A model generated the notes under the pieces. The model was given only the letters and a program-made list of their open reading frames with translations, was not told the origin of the DNA and did not search any database. From assembly GCA_029246865.1 (NCBI GenBank), contig JAQWMI010000017.1:1-61125 (forward strand): a stretch of 61,125 bases of DNA, in the 5' to 3' direction. This stretch comes from Alphaproteobacteria bacterium (lineage in GTDB: Bacteria > Pseudomonadota > Alphaproteobacteria > HIMB59). Shown here one piece after another: positions 52,429 to 61,125 of this stretch (within the stretch, counting starts at the first letter, position 1; every line of letters starts with the position of its first letter). A program made the position numbers and the translations under genes.

Positions 52429-53513
52429 TCAAAATTTCCAAAATCGAAGAAATTATCGAAGATGCTAAAAATGGAAAAATGTTTTTATTGGTTGATAGTG
52501 AAGACAGGGAAAATGAGGGTGATCTTATTATTCCTGCTCAAAAATCTACCCCAGAAGCAATTAGTTTTATGGCAAAACACGGTAGAGGTTTAATTTGCTT
52601 ATGTTTGACTGAAGAGAGAGTAAAAAAACTAAAACTTCCTTTGATGAATCCAAATAACTGGGGAAAAAAAACAACCGCCTTCACAGTATCAATTGAAGCT
52701 AGTGAAAATATCACAACTGGAATATCTGCATTTGAGAGAAATACCACTGTGCATGCAGCCATCAACCCTAATTACAAAGACGGCGATATCTCATCGCCCG
52801 GTCACATGTTTCCTTTGATAGGTTGGGACGGCGGTGTACTAACGAGAGCGGGACATACGGAAGCTGCGATAGATATATCCCGATTAGCTAATTTAGACTT
52901 ATCGGCAGTAATATGTGAAGTTATGAAAGACGATGGTCATATGGCCATATTACCTGATCTCATGACCTTTGCAGAAGAGTATAATCTTAAGATCGGAACA
53001 ATTAGAGATTTAATAGCTTATAGAATTAATAATGATTTAGTGCTTAATGAGATTTCTTCAAATTCTGATTTTTCTTTTAATAATCCTATTACAGAGAGTT
53101 TTGTTTTAACATTATTTGAAAACTCTCTTGATGGATCTAAGCACGCAACTCTTCATCTGGGCAATATGGAGAAAGATAAAAATATTTTAACTAGAGTGCA
53201 TCCTATTCAAAGCTTTGACGATATAATTTTTAATTTAGATAATCCTAAAACAAATGACCTCAAAAATTCTCTAGAAAAAATTAAACTTAACGGTACAGGA
53301 ATGGTTGTTTTGATTAATAATCCTATATTGCAGGGGATTGGTAATTTGAACATGGACGAAGAGCTTAAATATTACGGTTTGGGAGCGCAAATGATCAAAC
53401 ATCATAAGATTAATACTATTACTATTTTATCAAATTCTAATTATAAAGGGATTGATCTCTCAATATATGGCATAAATGTAAAAGGTGTTGAGCAAATAAA
53501 GAATGTTAAATAA
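52425..53513 (+). CDS. ribB: 3,4-dihydroxy-2-butanone 4-phosphate synthase fused to degenerate GTP cyclohydrolase II-like domain
   Basis: DSEDRENEGDLIIPAQ; RAGHTEAAIDI; C-terminal RibA-like region without the Zn-binding cysteines. Confidence 0.94.
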   Translation: MIKISKIEEIIEDAKNGKMFLLVDSEDRENEGDLIIPAQKSTPEAISFMAKHGRGLICLCLTEERVKKLKLPLMNPNNWGKKTTAFTVSIEASENITTGISAFERNTTVHAAINPNYKDGDISSPGHMFPLIGWDGGVLTRAGHTEAAIDISRLANLDLSAVICEVMKDDGHMAILPDLMTFAEEYNLKIGTIRDLIAYRINNDLVLNEISSNSDFSFNNPITESFVLTLFENSLDGSKHATLHLGNMEKDKNILTRVHPIQSFDDIIFNLDNPKTNDLKNSLEKIKLNGTGMVVLINNPILQGIGNLNMDEELKYYGLGAQMIKHHKINTITILSNSNYKGIDLSIYGINVKGVEQIKNVK

Positions 53514-53931
53514 TAAAAAATTAAACGTCGAAATTATAGTTGCTGATTATTACAAAAAAATCACAACACCCATGTTAAAGAGCTCAACAGATATTTTAAA
53601 AAAGAACAAAATAAATTATTCAGTATCTTACGTTGCAGGTGCTTATGAAATACCTCAATTAATAAGCTATAAAATAAAAAAGAATCAAATAAACCTTTTC
53701 ATAGCATTTGGCTGCATCATTAAGGGGGAGACCTACCATTTTGAAGTATTGTCAAATTCAATAGCTAAATCACTTCTTGATTTATGCATTCACAATAAAA
53801 ATACATTTATTACTAATGGAATACTTAATGTTAATAAAATGTCTCAAGCTGTTGCAAGATCTTCCAATAAAAAGAATAAAGGTATTGAATCGGCAAACGC
53901 GATGCTTTCAATTATTAGATGCATAATATAA
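53503..53931 (+). CDS. ribH: 6,7-dimethyl-8-ribityllumazine synthase
   Basis: GAYEIPQL; IAFGCIIKGETYHFEVL. Confidence 0.94.
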   Translation: MLNNKKLNVEIIVADYYKKITTPMLKSSTDILKKNKINYSVSYVAGAYEIPQLISYKIKKNQINLFIAFGCIIKGETYHFEVLSNSIAKSLLDLCIHNKNTFITNGILNVNKMSQAVARSSNKKNKGIESANAMLSIIRCII

Positions 53932-54326
53932 ACAGAAATTCCCGACTTTTCTTTTTTCAATTTATTTTTCAAAGAGATTATTCAAGAGATACAAACCTTG
54001 AGGATTTTATGAAAAGTAATCTCAAAAAAAGTGCATTTAATAAAAAAAAAATGAGAGATTTGTTTGATAGTTATTCAATTAATTTAAATTTAATTACTGA
54101 AATTTGTGAAGAATCAGAATCTGATAAATATAACAAAGTCAGTGTTTTTTTACTCCATTCCTTTTTTTCTGAATACTTATTATCACCTAATAAGCAAAAA
54201 ATCCTTATGAATGAATATGTTGAAATTGCTAAAGAGTTCCTAACTAAGCAAGAAGTAGGATATTTTAACCATTTACTAGACAAAATCCTTAAAAAGTACC
54301 TTGAAAATAAATTTAAAATAGAATAA
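53919..54326 (+). CDS. nusB: transcription antitermination factor NusB-like
   Basis: [16 protein letters not shown]; position after ribH; divergent sequence. Confidence 0.72.
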   Translation: MHNINRNSRLFFFQFIFQRDYSRDTNLEDFMKSNLKKSAFNKKKMRDLFDSYSINLNLITEICEESESDKYNKVSVFLLHSFFSEYLLSPNKQKILMNEYVEIAKEFLTKQEVGYFNHLLDKILKKYLENKFKIE

Positions 54327-54337
54327 CAACTTACCCT

Positions 54338-56464
54338 ATGTCCAATATACAATATATCCAATTAGTACTTGGAGCAGCGGTTGTTGCTATCCTCTTCGGT
54401 ATTTTTACCACTAACCAGATTTTAAGTTTACCTAAGGGTAACAAAAAAATGCAAGAAATTGCTTCAGCTATTCAAGAAGGGGCAACTGCTTATCTTAATA
54501 GACAGTATACCACTATTGCTATTGTAGGAGTTATTATTTTTGCTCTCTTTTTTGTTATTCCTTTTGAAAATACATATGACGTACCAGTTGGATTTTTGAT
54601 TGGTGCTGTTCTTTCAGGTATTGCTGGATATGTAGGAATGAATGTTTCCGTTAGGGCAAATGTAATTACGGCTCAAGCATCAAGTACATCTTTAAAAAAA
54701 GGTCTTTATGTTGCTTTTAATTCAGGTGCTGTAACTGGACTTTTGGTTGTTGGATTAGCTCTTATTGGAATCGCTGGTTATTTTTATTCTCTTCATTATG
54801 GTTTTGGACGATCAGGAAGACAACTTATTGAACCATTAGTTGCTCTTGGTTTTGGATCCTCTTTAATCTCAATTTTTGCAAGACTTGGTGGTGGTATTTT
54901 TACAAAAGGTGCTGATGTTGGAGCAGATCTTGTAGGTAAAGTAGAAAAAAATATTCCTGAAGATGACCCGAGAAATCCTGCTGTTATTGCAGATAATGTT
55001 GGTGACAATGTTGGTGACTGTGCTGGAATGGCTGCTGATTTATTTGAGACATATGTTGTATCAATTGTAGCAACAATGGTATTAGCCATTATTTTTCAGG
55101 GTGGTGTTGTTTCTTCTCTAGCTATTTATCCATTACTTATCGCAGCATCAAGTATATTTGCTACAATTATTGGATCAAAATTTGTTTTCATATCAGGTAA
55201 TGGTAACTCAATTATGGGCGCTTTATACAAAGGTTTATTTGCAACTTTAGGTATCTCCGTAATATTATTTTATGCTATCACTGATCTTTATATTGGATTT
55301 GGCACTAATTTCGCAATTGGTGAAATTTTTGTTAGCGGGCATGATTTATTCTTATCTGCTGTTTACGGACTAGCTATTACATTAGCTATCGTTTTTGTTA
55401 CAGAATATTACACAGGAACAGATTACAGGCCCGTTCAAAGTGTAGCTAAAGCTTCAGAGTCTGGTCATGCTACTAATATTATTCAAGGTCTAGCAATGGG
55501 TATGGAAGCAACAGCAGTCCCAGTGTTAATTATCTGTATCGGAATAGGTGTAACTTATGCCACAGCAGGTTTATTTGGAATTGCAATTGCAGTTACTTCA
55601 ATGTTGGCCCTAGCAGGAATGATTGTAGCTCTTGATGCTTACGGTCCGGTTACTGATAATGCTGGTGGTATTGCAGAAATGTCAGGATTACCTGATAAAG
55701 TGAGAAAAAACACTGATGCTTTAGACGCAGTTGGTAACACCACAAAAGCTGTAACCAAAGGTTATGCTATTGGTTCTGCTGGTTTAGGCGCATTAGTTTT
55801 ATTTGCAGCTTATACCGAAGATTTAAAATACTTTTACCAGGAAACAGGCAATGATGCTTATAACGTAAGTTTTGATCTCTCAGAGCCTTATGTAATTATA
55901 GGTTTATTATTAGGTGGTTTATTACCTTTCCTATTTAGTGCCATGAGCATGACTGCTGTTGGTAGAGCAGCCGGTTCAGTTGTTGAAGAAGTTAGAAAAC
56001 AATTTAAAGAAATCAAAGGAATTATGAAAGGAACTGCAAAACCTGATTACGGTCGTTGTGTCGATATTCTAACCAAAGCTGCAATTAAAGAAATGATAAT
56101 TCCTTCTTTACTTCCAGTTCTTTCTCCAATCGTTGTGTTCTTTGGTGTCTTTTATCTTACAGGTGATGCTGGAACTGCTTTCCAAACACTTGGTGCGCTT
56201 CTTATCGGAGTTATTATTACAGGTTTCTTTGTGGCTGTATCTATGACTGCAGGTGGTGGAGCTTGGGATAACGCAAAAAAATATATTGAAGATGGTAATT
56301 TAGGTGGAAAAAACAGTGAAGCTCATAAGGCTTCAATTACTGGAGATACTGTTGGCGATCCTTACAAAGATACTGCAGGTCCTGCTGTGAACCCAATGAT
56401 AAAAATAACGAATATTGTCTCAATATTATTATTAGGTATTGTTGTTCACTTAAATATTTTTTAA
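54338..56464 (+). CDS. hppA: membrane-bound proton-translocating pyrophosphatase
   Basis: [49 protein letters not shown]. Confidence 0.97.
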   Translation: MSNIQYIQLVLGAAVVAILFGIFTTNQILSLPKGNKKMQEIASAIQEGATAYLNRQYTTIAIVGVIIFALFFVIPFENTYDVPVGFLIGAVLSGIAGYVGMNVSVRANVITAQASSTSLKKGLYVAFNSGAVTGLLVVGLALIGIAGYFYSLHYGFGRSGRQLIEPLVALGFGSSLISIFARLGGGIFTKGADVGADLVGKVEKNIPEDDPRNPAVIADNVGDNVGDCAGMAADLFETYVVSIVATMVLAIIFQGGVVSSLAIYPLLIAASSIFATIIGSKFVFISGNGNSIMGALYKGLFATLGISVILFYAITDLYIGFGTNFAIGEIFVSGHDLFLSAVYGLAITLAIVFVTEYYTGTDYRPVQSVAKASESGHATNIIQGLAMGMEATAVPVLIICIGIGVTYATAGLFGIAIAVTSMLALAGMIVALDAYGPVTDNAGGIAEMSGLPDKVRKNTDALDAVGNTTKAVTKGYAIGSAGLGALVLFAAYTEDLKYFYQETGNDAYNVSFDLSEPYVIIGLLLGGLLPFLFSAMSMTAVGRAAGSVVEEVRKQFKEIKGIMKGTAKPDYGRCVDILTKAAIKEMIIPSLLPVLSPIVVFFGVFYLTGDAGTAFQTLGALLIGVIITGFFVAVSMTAGGGAWDNAKKYIEDGNLGGKNSEAHKASITGDTVGDPYKDTAGPAVNPMIKITNIVSILLLGIVVHLNIF

Positions 56465-56793
56465 AGGCTTAATTCTTTAAAATCTATCAAGATATTATTT
56501 GAAAAGTAAATTTTCAAAGTCTTGTTGTAAATATTTTTTCTAAAGGTCTCGCTTCCGTAATCTTTAGAACTTTTGTAAATCCATAGGTCGCCATTATTTT
56601 CCTTTATTAATGGCGAACCTAGTTTTGAAATGACCTGTCCTTTAGTATAATTCTCAGACTGATAATTAAGTAATAGTTCCTCAATAATATTTTCAGAAAC
56701 CCCTGAATAATAATTTTGTTTAGAGCATGATGATGTAGATAAAATTAACATCATAAAAACCATTAAAATATTGAATTTTTTTAATCTATTCAC
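56461..56793 (-). CDS. bamE: BamE/SmpA/OmlA-type outer membrane lipoprotein
   Basis: Lipobox [37 protein letters not shown]. Confidence 0.85.
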   Translation of the reverse strand: MNRLKKFNILMVFMMLILSTSSCSKQNYYSGVSENIIEELLLNYQSENYTKGQVISKLGSPLIKENNGDLWIYKSSKDYGSETFRKNIYNKTLKIYFSNNILIDFKELSL

Positions 56794-56838
56794 AATAAAA
56801 ACAAATAAGGTATAACACTATTTATAGCAATTAAAAAA

Positions 56839-57852
56839 ATGAGTATTCAAAATAATAAATATGTAATTAATCTAGATGTAGATGGAGGAGATAATGCTCC
56901 TAGCTCCGTCTTAAATGGAGCTGAACTGTACTTAAAGGATAATCAAAATGTGAGGTTTAATCTCTATGGCAGGAAGAGTATTATTGATTTTCACATTAAA
57001 AATCTGCCTCTACTTTTAAATTTTTCTAATATAATAGATTGTGAGGGTGTGATTGATGGAAATCTCAAACCAACAGAAGCAATGAAAAAAGAATTCCGTC
57101 ATTCTTCCCTAGCAAAATCTATCTCCTCTCTAAAAAACCAACCACTTGAAGCAACAGTATCATCTGGTAATACAGGAGCTATGATGGCTTATTCAAAAGT
57201 ATTTTTAAGAACAGTTGAAAATATTTCAAGGCCCGCCATCGCATCACTTTTTCCTTCCAAAAACCATCCTGTTTGTTTTTTAGATTTAGGTGCCAATTCA
57301 GAATGTGATGAAAATAACTTATATGACTTCGCTATAATGGGCTCGATTTATTATCAAATTTTATTTCCTAAAAGCACTTGCAAAGTGAGTTTGTTAAATA
57401 TTGGCTCTGAAGAACTTAAGGGTAACACTATAATTCAAAAAACGCATGAATTATTGAAGAAGTCTAAATTAATTAATTACAATGGCTTTATTGAAGCAAA
57501 TAACATAACTGATACTGAAAATCATATTATAGTTACAGATGGCTTCACGGGTAATATTGCTCTTAAAACAGCTTAGGGTATATCACAGTTTATTACCGAC
57601 TCATTAAAAAAACATTTACTTTCTAATTTATTTTCAAAAACCTTTACTTTTTTTATTAAGTCAAATCTAAAGGCTTTTAAAAATGCTATTGATCCTAGAA
57701 ATTTTAATGGTGGTATTCTTTTGGGTATAGATGGGGTAGTTATTAAAAGTCATGGTAATGCCGATGAATACGCTTTTTGCAATGCTATAGGTTTTGCTGT
57801 GAAATGTCTCGAGTCTAATTTACTCAATAAAATTAAAGACAATGCCAAATAA
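56839..57852 (+). pseudogene. plsX: phosphate acyltransferase PlsX, interrupted by an in-frame TAG at 57574-57576; reading frame otherwise intact to TAA at 57850
   Basis: LDVDGGDNAPSSVLNGA; FLDLGANSECDENNLYDFAIMGS; VTDGFTGNIALKTA*GISQFI...GGILLGIDGVVIKSHGNADEYAFCNAI; hand translation shows the same frame continuing past the TAG. Confidence 0.9.
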
Positions 57853-58114
57853 AATTACAAGAAATGAAATAGCAAAACAAATAAGTAAGGAGTTTGGAAT
57901 TCCTTATACACTTGCTTACCAAAAAATTGAAAAAATAATTTCTTTAATGTCCAATTCCCTTAAAGACAATTTATCAATTCCTTCTTTGGGTACATTTATG
58001 CTCAAGGAAAAAAAATCTAGGATAGGTAGAAATCCTAAATCTAAAAAAGAATATGTTATTTCCTCAAGAAAAGTTATCTCATTTAAAAAGTCTAAAAATG
58101 TGACCTTTTTATGA
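57842..58114 (+). CDS. ihfA: HU/IHF-family DNA-binding protein (IHF alpha-like)
   Basis: ITRNEIAKQISKEFGIP; SIPSLGTFMLKEKKSRIGRNPKSKKEYVISSRKVISFKKS. Confidence 0.87.
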   Translation: MPNKITRNEIAKQISKEFGIPYTLAYQKIEKIISLMSNSLKDNLSIPSLGTFMLKEKKSRIGRNPKSKKEYVISSRKVISFKKSKNVTFL

Positions 58115-58416
58115 TTAAGAAATATTTCAACATAGATGAAATCTCTAAATTAACTGGTGAAAAGAAACATACAATTAGATTTTGGGAAGATAGAATTAAC
58201 AGTCTTGTTGTTCTTAGAACTAATACAAGTCATAGACTTTATAACTATGAAAATTTACTTAAAATAAAAAAAATTCAATCCTTAATTTGTGATAAAAAGT
58301 TGACCTTAGATGGTATTAATAAGCATTTTGAAACAAAAGGTGACAAAGGCGATTTTAGCAGAAATATTTCTCTAGAACTTAAAAAAATACTAGATAAACT
58401 TAAATCTTCTACTTAA
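58111..58416 (+). CDS. MerR-family transcriptional regulator
   Basis: YFNIDEISKLTGEKKHTIRFWEDRI...RLYNYENLLKIKKIQSLI. Confidence 0.9.
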   Translation: MIKKYFNIDEISKLTGEKKHTIRFWEDRINSLVVLRTNTSHRLYNYENLLKIKKIQSLICDKKLTLDGINKHFETKGDKGDFSRNISLELKKILDKLKSST

Positions 58417-58509
58417 GTGCTAAAATAGTCTAAATTCCAATTAATATTATAATTTTTATGGTCTAATAAACTTGATTTTTTGTCTAATTTACTTATATTC
58501 CCCTCTATC

Positions 58510-58977
58510 GTGAAAACTTCAGTATTAAAAAAAGTACAGTTTAAAAAAAAATGGCATCTAATTGATGCTGAAAATGTTTCTGTTGGAAGGCTGGCTTCAA
58601 GAATTACTTTAATCTTAAAAGGTAAGAATAAGCCGCAATTCTCTCCGAATTTACCTGTTGGAGATGGTGTTATTGTTATAAACTCAGACAAGATCAAATT
58701 CACTGGAAAAAAAAATGAAGAAAAAATGTATTACAGGCATACTGGCCATCCTGGTGGTTTAAAAGAAACTACACCAAATCTCTTAAAAGATAGAAAAAAA
58801 TCTGAGGAAATTATAAAAAAAGCAATCAAGGGGATGCTTCCTAACACTCCTTTATTTAGAGATCTAATGAAAAATAGTTTAAAGGTTTATAAAAATGCTG
58901 ACCATCCTCATGAATCACAAAATCCTAACACAATTGACTTCAAATCTATAAGTAGAAAGAACTCAGTTAATGTCTGA
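58510..58977 (+). CDS. rplM: 50S ribosomal protein L13 (probable GTG start at 58510; ORF opens at 58480)
   Basis: [53 protein letters not shown]. Confidence 0.95.
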   Translation: MKTSVLKKVQFKKKWHLIDAENVSVGRLASRITLILKGKNKPQFSPNLPVGDGVIVINSDKIKFTGKKNEEKMYYRHTGHPGGLKETTPNLLKDRKKSEEIIKKAIKGMLPNTPLFRDLMKNSLKVYKNADHPHESQNPNTIDFKSISRKNSVNV

Positions 58978-59359
58978 GATGGTTTATAGCACTGGAAGAA
59001 GAAAAGAGTCTATAGCAAAGGTTTGGGTGTCAAGCGGAACCGGACTTATAACAGTTAACAAAAAAAAATTTGAAGATTACTTTAAAGATAATGCTTTGAG
59101 AATGATAATAAACCAACCTTTAGAAGCAGCTAAAAAAACTGACTCTATTGATATTAAAATCACTGTATTAGGTGGAGGTATGTCTGGCCAAGCTGGCGCA
59201 GTAAAACATGGTGTAAGTAGAGCTATTGTTAAAATTGACCCTAATACAAAAGATGTTCTAAAAAAAGGTGGCTTTCTAACAAGAGACTCTAGAACTGTTG
59301 AGAGAAAAAAATATGGTAGAGCAAAAGCCAGAAGAAGCTTTCAATTCTCTAAGAGATAA
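58970..59359 (+). CDS. rpsI: 30S ribosomal protein S9
   Basis: [58 protein letters not shown]. Confidence 0.97.
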   Translation: MSEMVYSTGRRKESIAKVWVSSGTGLITVNKKKFEDYFKDNALRMIINQPLEAAKKTDSIDIKITVLGGGMSGQAGAVKHGVSRAIVKIDPNTKDVLKKGGFLTRDSRTVERKKYGRAKARRSFQFSKR

Positions 59360-59510
59360 TATCCCGCTCTACATTATAATTTTACTTATTACAATTGGCT
59401 GCGAAAGCTCATTTAAAAATTTTGACGACGGTCTAATTAATATGCAAATTGAATTGCAAGACTTTAGTGAAAAAAGTATTGTACGTAAGGAAGAAATCTT
59501 AGAAAATTAA
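59313..59510 (+). CDS. small membrane- or lipoprotein-like ORF between rpsI and hom
   Basis: From ATG 59313: hydrophobic stretch [16 protein letters not shown]; stop lies 1 nt before hom ATG; overlaps rpsI 3' end. Confidence 0.4.
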   Translation: MVEQKPEEAFNSLRDNIPLYIIILLITIGCESSFKNFDDGLINMQIELQDFSEKSIVRKEEILEN

Positions 59511-59511
59511 T

Positions 59512-60795
59512 ATGAATAAGATAAATATTGTTGTTTTTGGACTTGGCGTAGTAGGAAGTTCTCTTATGAAAATTATTGAAAACAATAAGTATGTTATTAA
59601 AGATACTAAAATAAATATTGTTGGGATTAAGGCTAATAATAAAAATAAAAAAAGAATAATAAATACCAAGAAATATAATTGGATTGATGATTTATCCTCC
59701 TTAAAAGATTTAAAAATTGATATAATTATTGAGGCGGTGGGAGGAACAGATAAGTTTGTAAATTCTCTCTATCAATACGCAATTAAAAATAAAATATCAC
59801 TGATTACAGCTAATAAAGCTCAATTAGCTGAAAAAGGGCCAAGGTATTTTGATCAATTTGACAAAGAAAATTTATTTTTAGGTTTCGAAGCTGCTGTTTT
59901 AGGAGCGGTACCAGTTGTAAAGTCTATTTCGGACACAATTCTGCCCAAAAAAATTAAGTCCATTTATGGAATATTTAATGGAACAACAAATTATATATTA
60001 TCTCAAATGTATAAAAACAAAATTAGTTTTAAAGACTCTCTAAATTTAGCTATTAAAAATGGGTTTGCTGAGCAAAATTCGTCAAGTGATTTATCTGGAA
60101 AAGATGCAACTCACAAATTGACTTTATTATCAAACTTATCATTTCAACAAAAATTTCAATTCAAGGATATTTCTTACAGCGGTATCGAAAATATTAAATT
60201 AATTGATTTAGATTATGGTTTGCAACTCGGTTATAAACTCAAGCTACTCTCTATTTCAGAAAAAATAGGATCTAAATTCTACTCTTCTGTGGCTCCATGT
60301 TTTGTTAATAAAGACAGCTTAATGGCTAATACTGAGTTTGAAGATAATCTTTGTATTATAGAAGGTGATGATTTTGTAAAAACTAGTTTAATAGGAAAGG
60401 GTGCCGGTGGTTTTCCAACAGCAACGTCAATTATATCAGACTTAGCCACATATATAACTACTAATAACTATAAGGTATTTAACTCAAATTATAGTTCGAT
60501 GACTCTTCCTAGTTATGTTAATCAAAATGCAAGAAATAGATCTTACTATATTAGACTTTCTGTTGCTAATAAAGTAGGAGTCTTAAAAACTATTACACAA
60601 TTTTTTGCTAAAAAATCTATCTCCATTAAATCGATTATTCAATTAAATCCAGACGACTCTAACACAGTTCCAATTGTGATTATATCAAATGTCGTTAGTC
60701 AAAAAAAAATAATTGAAATAACTAAACTTCTTAAAAAAAATAATTATATTAAGAATGATATATCTACAATTAGATTAGAAGATAATATTGGATAG
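59512..60795 (+). CDS. hom: homoserine dehydrogenase
   Basis: [43 protein letters not shown]-terminal ACT domain. Confidence 0.96.
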   Translation: MNKINIVVFGLGVVGSSLMKIIENNKYVIKDTKINIVGIKANNKNKKRIINTKKYNWIDDLSSLKDLKIDIIIEAVGGTDKFVNSLYQYAIKNKISLITANKAQLAEKGPRYFDQFDKENLFLGFEAAVLGAVPVVKSISDTILPKKIKSIYGIFNGTTNYILSQMYKNKISFKDSLNLAIKNGFAEQNSSSDLSGKDATHKLTLLSNLSFQQKFQFKDISYSGIENIKLIDLDYGLQLGYKLKLLSISEKIGSKFYSSVAPCFVNKDSLMANTEFEDNLCIIEGDDFVKTSLIGKGAGGFPTATSIISDLATYITTNNYKVFNSNYSSMTLPSYVNQNARNRSYYIRLSVANKVGVLKTITQFFAKKSISIKSIIQLNPDDSNTVPIVIISNVVSQKKIIEITKLLKKNNYIKNDISTIRLEDNIG

Positions 60796-61125
60796 AAACT
60801 TAGCAATAGAACTCGTAAGAGTAACTGAATTTGCAGCTTTAGCAGCAGCAAAACATATTGGTAGAGGTGACGAAAAAATTGCCGACCAAGCTGCAGTTGA
60901 TGCAATGCGAACTTCTCTTAACGCCATGACAATTGAAGGCACAGTTGTAATTGGTGAAGGTGAAAGAGACGAAGCTCCCATGCTCTATATTGGTGAAAAA
61001 GTTGGACAGGGCGGTCCAAAAGTAGATATTGCGCTTGACCCCTTAGAGGGGACAACTATTACTGCAAAAGGGGGCGAAAATGCAATGGCAGTTATTGCTT
61101 TAGCTCAAGATGGAGGATTTCTTAA
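60788..61125 (+). CDS. glpX: class II fructose-1,6-bisphosphatase, N-terminal part, truncated by window edge (TTG start)
   Basis: [41 protein letters not shown]...[20 protein letters not shown]...DPLEGTT. Confidence 0.95.
   Translation, partial: MDRNLAIELVRVTEFAALAAAKHIGRGDEKIADQAAVDAMRTSLNAMTIEGTVVIGEGERDEAPMLYIGEKVGQGGPKVDIALDPLEGTTITAKGGENAMAVIALAQDGGFL

Noticed and set aside
54796-55089. Minus-strand ORF of 97 aa
   Set aside because: Antisense to the highly conserved hppA core; composition reflects its Gly/Ala-rich codons.
57574-57576. Genome-wide TAG reassignment or pyrrolysine/selenocysteine-type recoding as the explanation for plsX
   Set aside because: TAG terminates gmk, gatB and hom normally in the same window, and I see no recoding element; error or a local nonsense mutation is simpler.
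58413-58703. Minus-strand ORF of 96 aa
   Set aside because: Mostly antisense to rplM; no recognisable features.
60775-60981. Minus-strand ORF of 68 aa
   Set aside because: Antisense to glpX.
1-61125. CRISPR arrays, integrases, transposases, phage or toxin-antitoxin genes
   Set aside because: I saw no direct-repeat arrays or matching protein motifs; all recognisable ORFs are core functions.

Overview
This is a 61 kb, very AT-rich, gene-dense window from a streamlined alphaproteobacterial chromosome. The assignment rests on synteny: DUF2794-like gene, cvpA-purF-SDR, lptFGD-surA-pdxA-rsmA, nrdR-ribD-ribE-ribB-ribH-nusB, hppA, bamE/plsX/ihfA/MerR, and hom-glpX. I cannot assign a genus. Almost everything is housekeeping: fatty acid and phospholipid synthesis, LPS transport, ribosomal proteins, purine and riboflavin synthesis, aspS with gatCAB, and one tRNA-Ser(GCT). 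I saw no CRISPR array, prophage, transposon, defence island or biosynthetic cluster, and I do not see an obvious new multi-gene system. The signals most worth checking are: (1) a single in-frame TAG inside an otherwise intact plsX, at a position usually encoding Glu; (2) all seven convergent gene pairs overlap at their 3' ends, and several divergent pairs have 0-4 bp between start codons; (3) the dapA start codon lies 8 nt after the CCA of tRNA-Ser; (4) several degenerate or shortened proteins sit in conserved syntenic slots (SDR next to purF, SurA without a visible PPIase domain, Der with a decayed first G domain, RibBA with a decayed RibA half, an RND adaptor with almost no hairpin); (5) conserved operons lack expected members (fabH, era, radA/alr, pyrC/dprA, thiL); (6) there is a GC step inside icd at the left edge.
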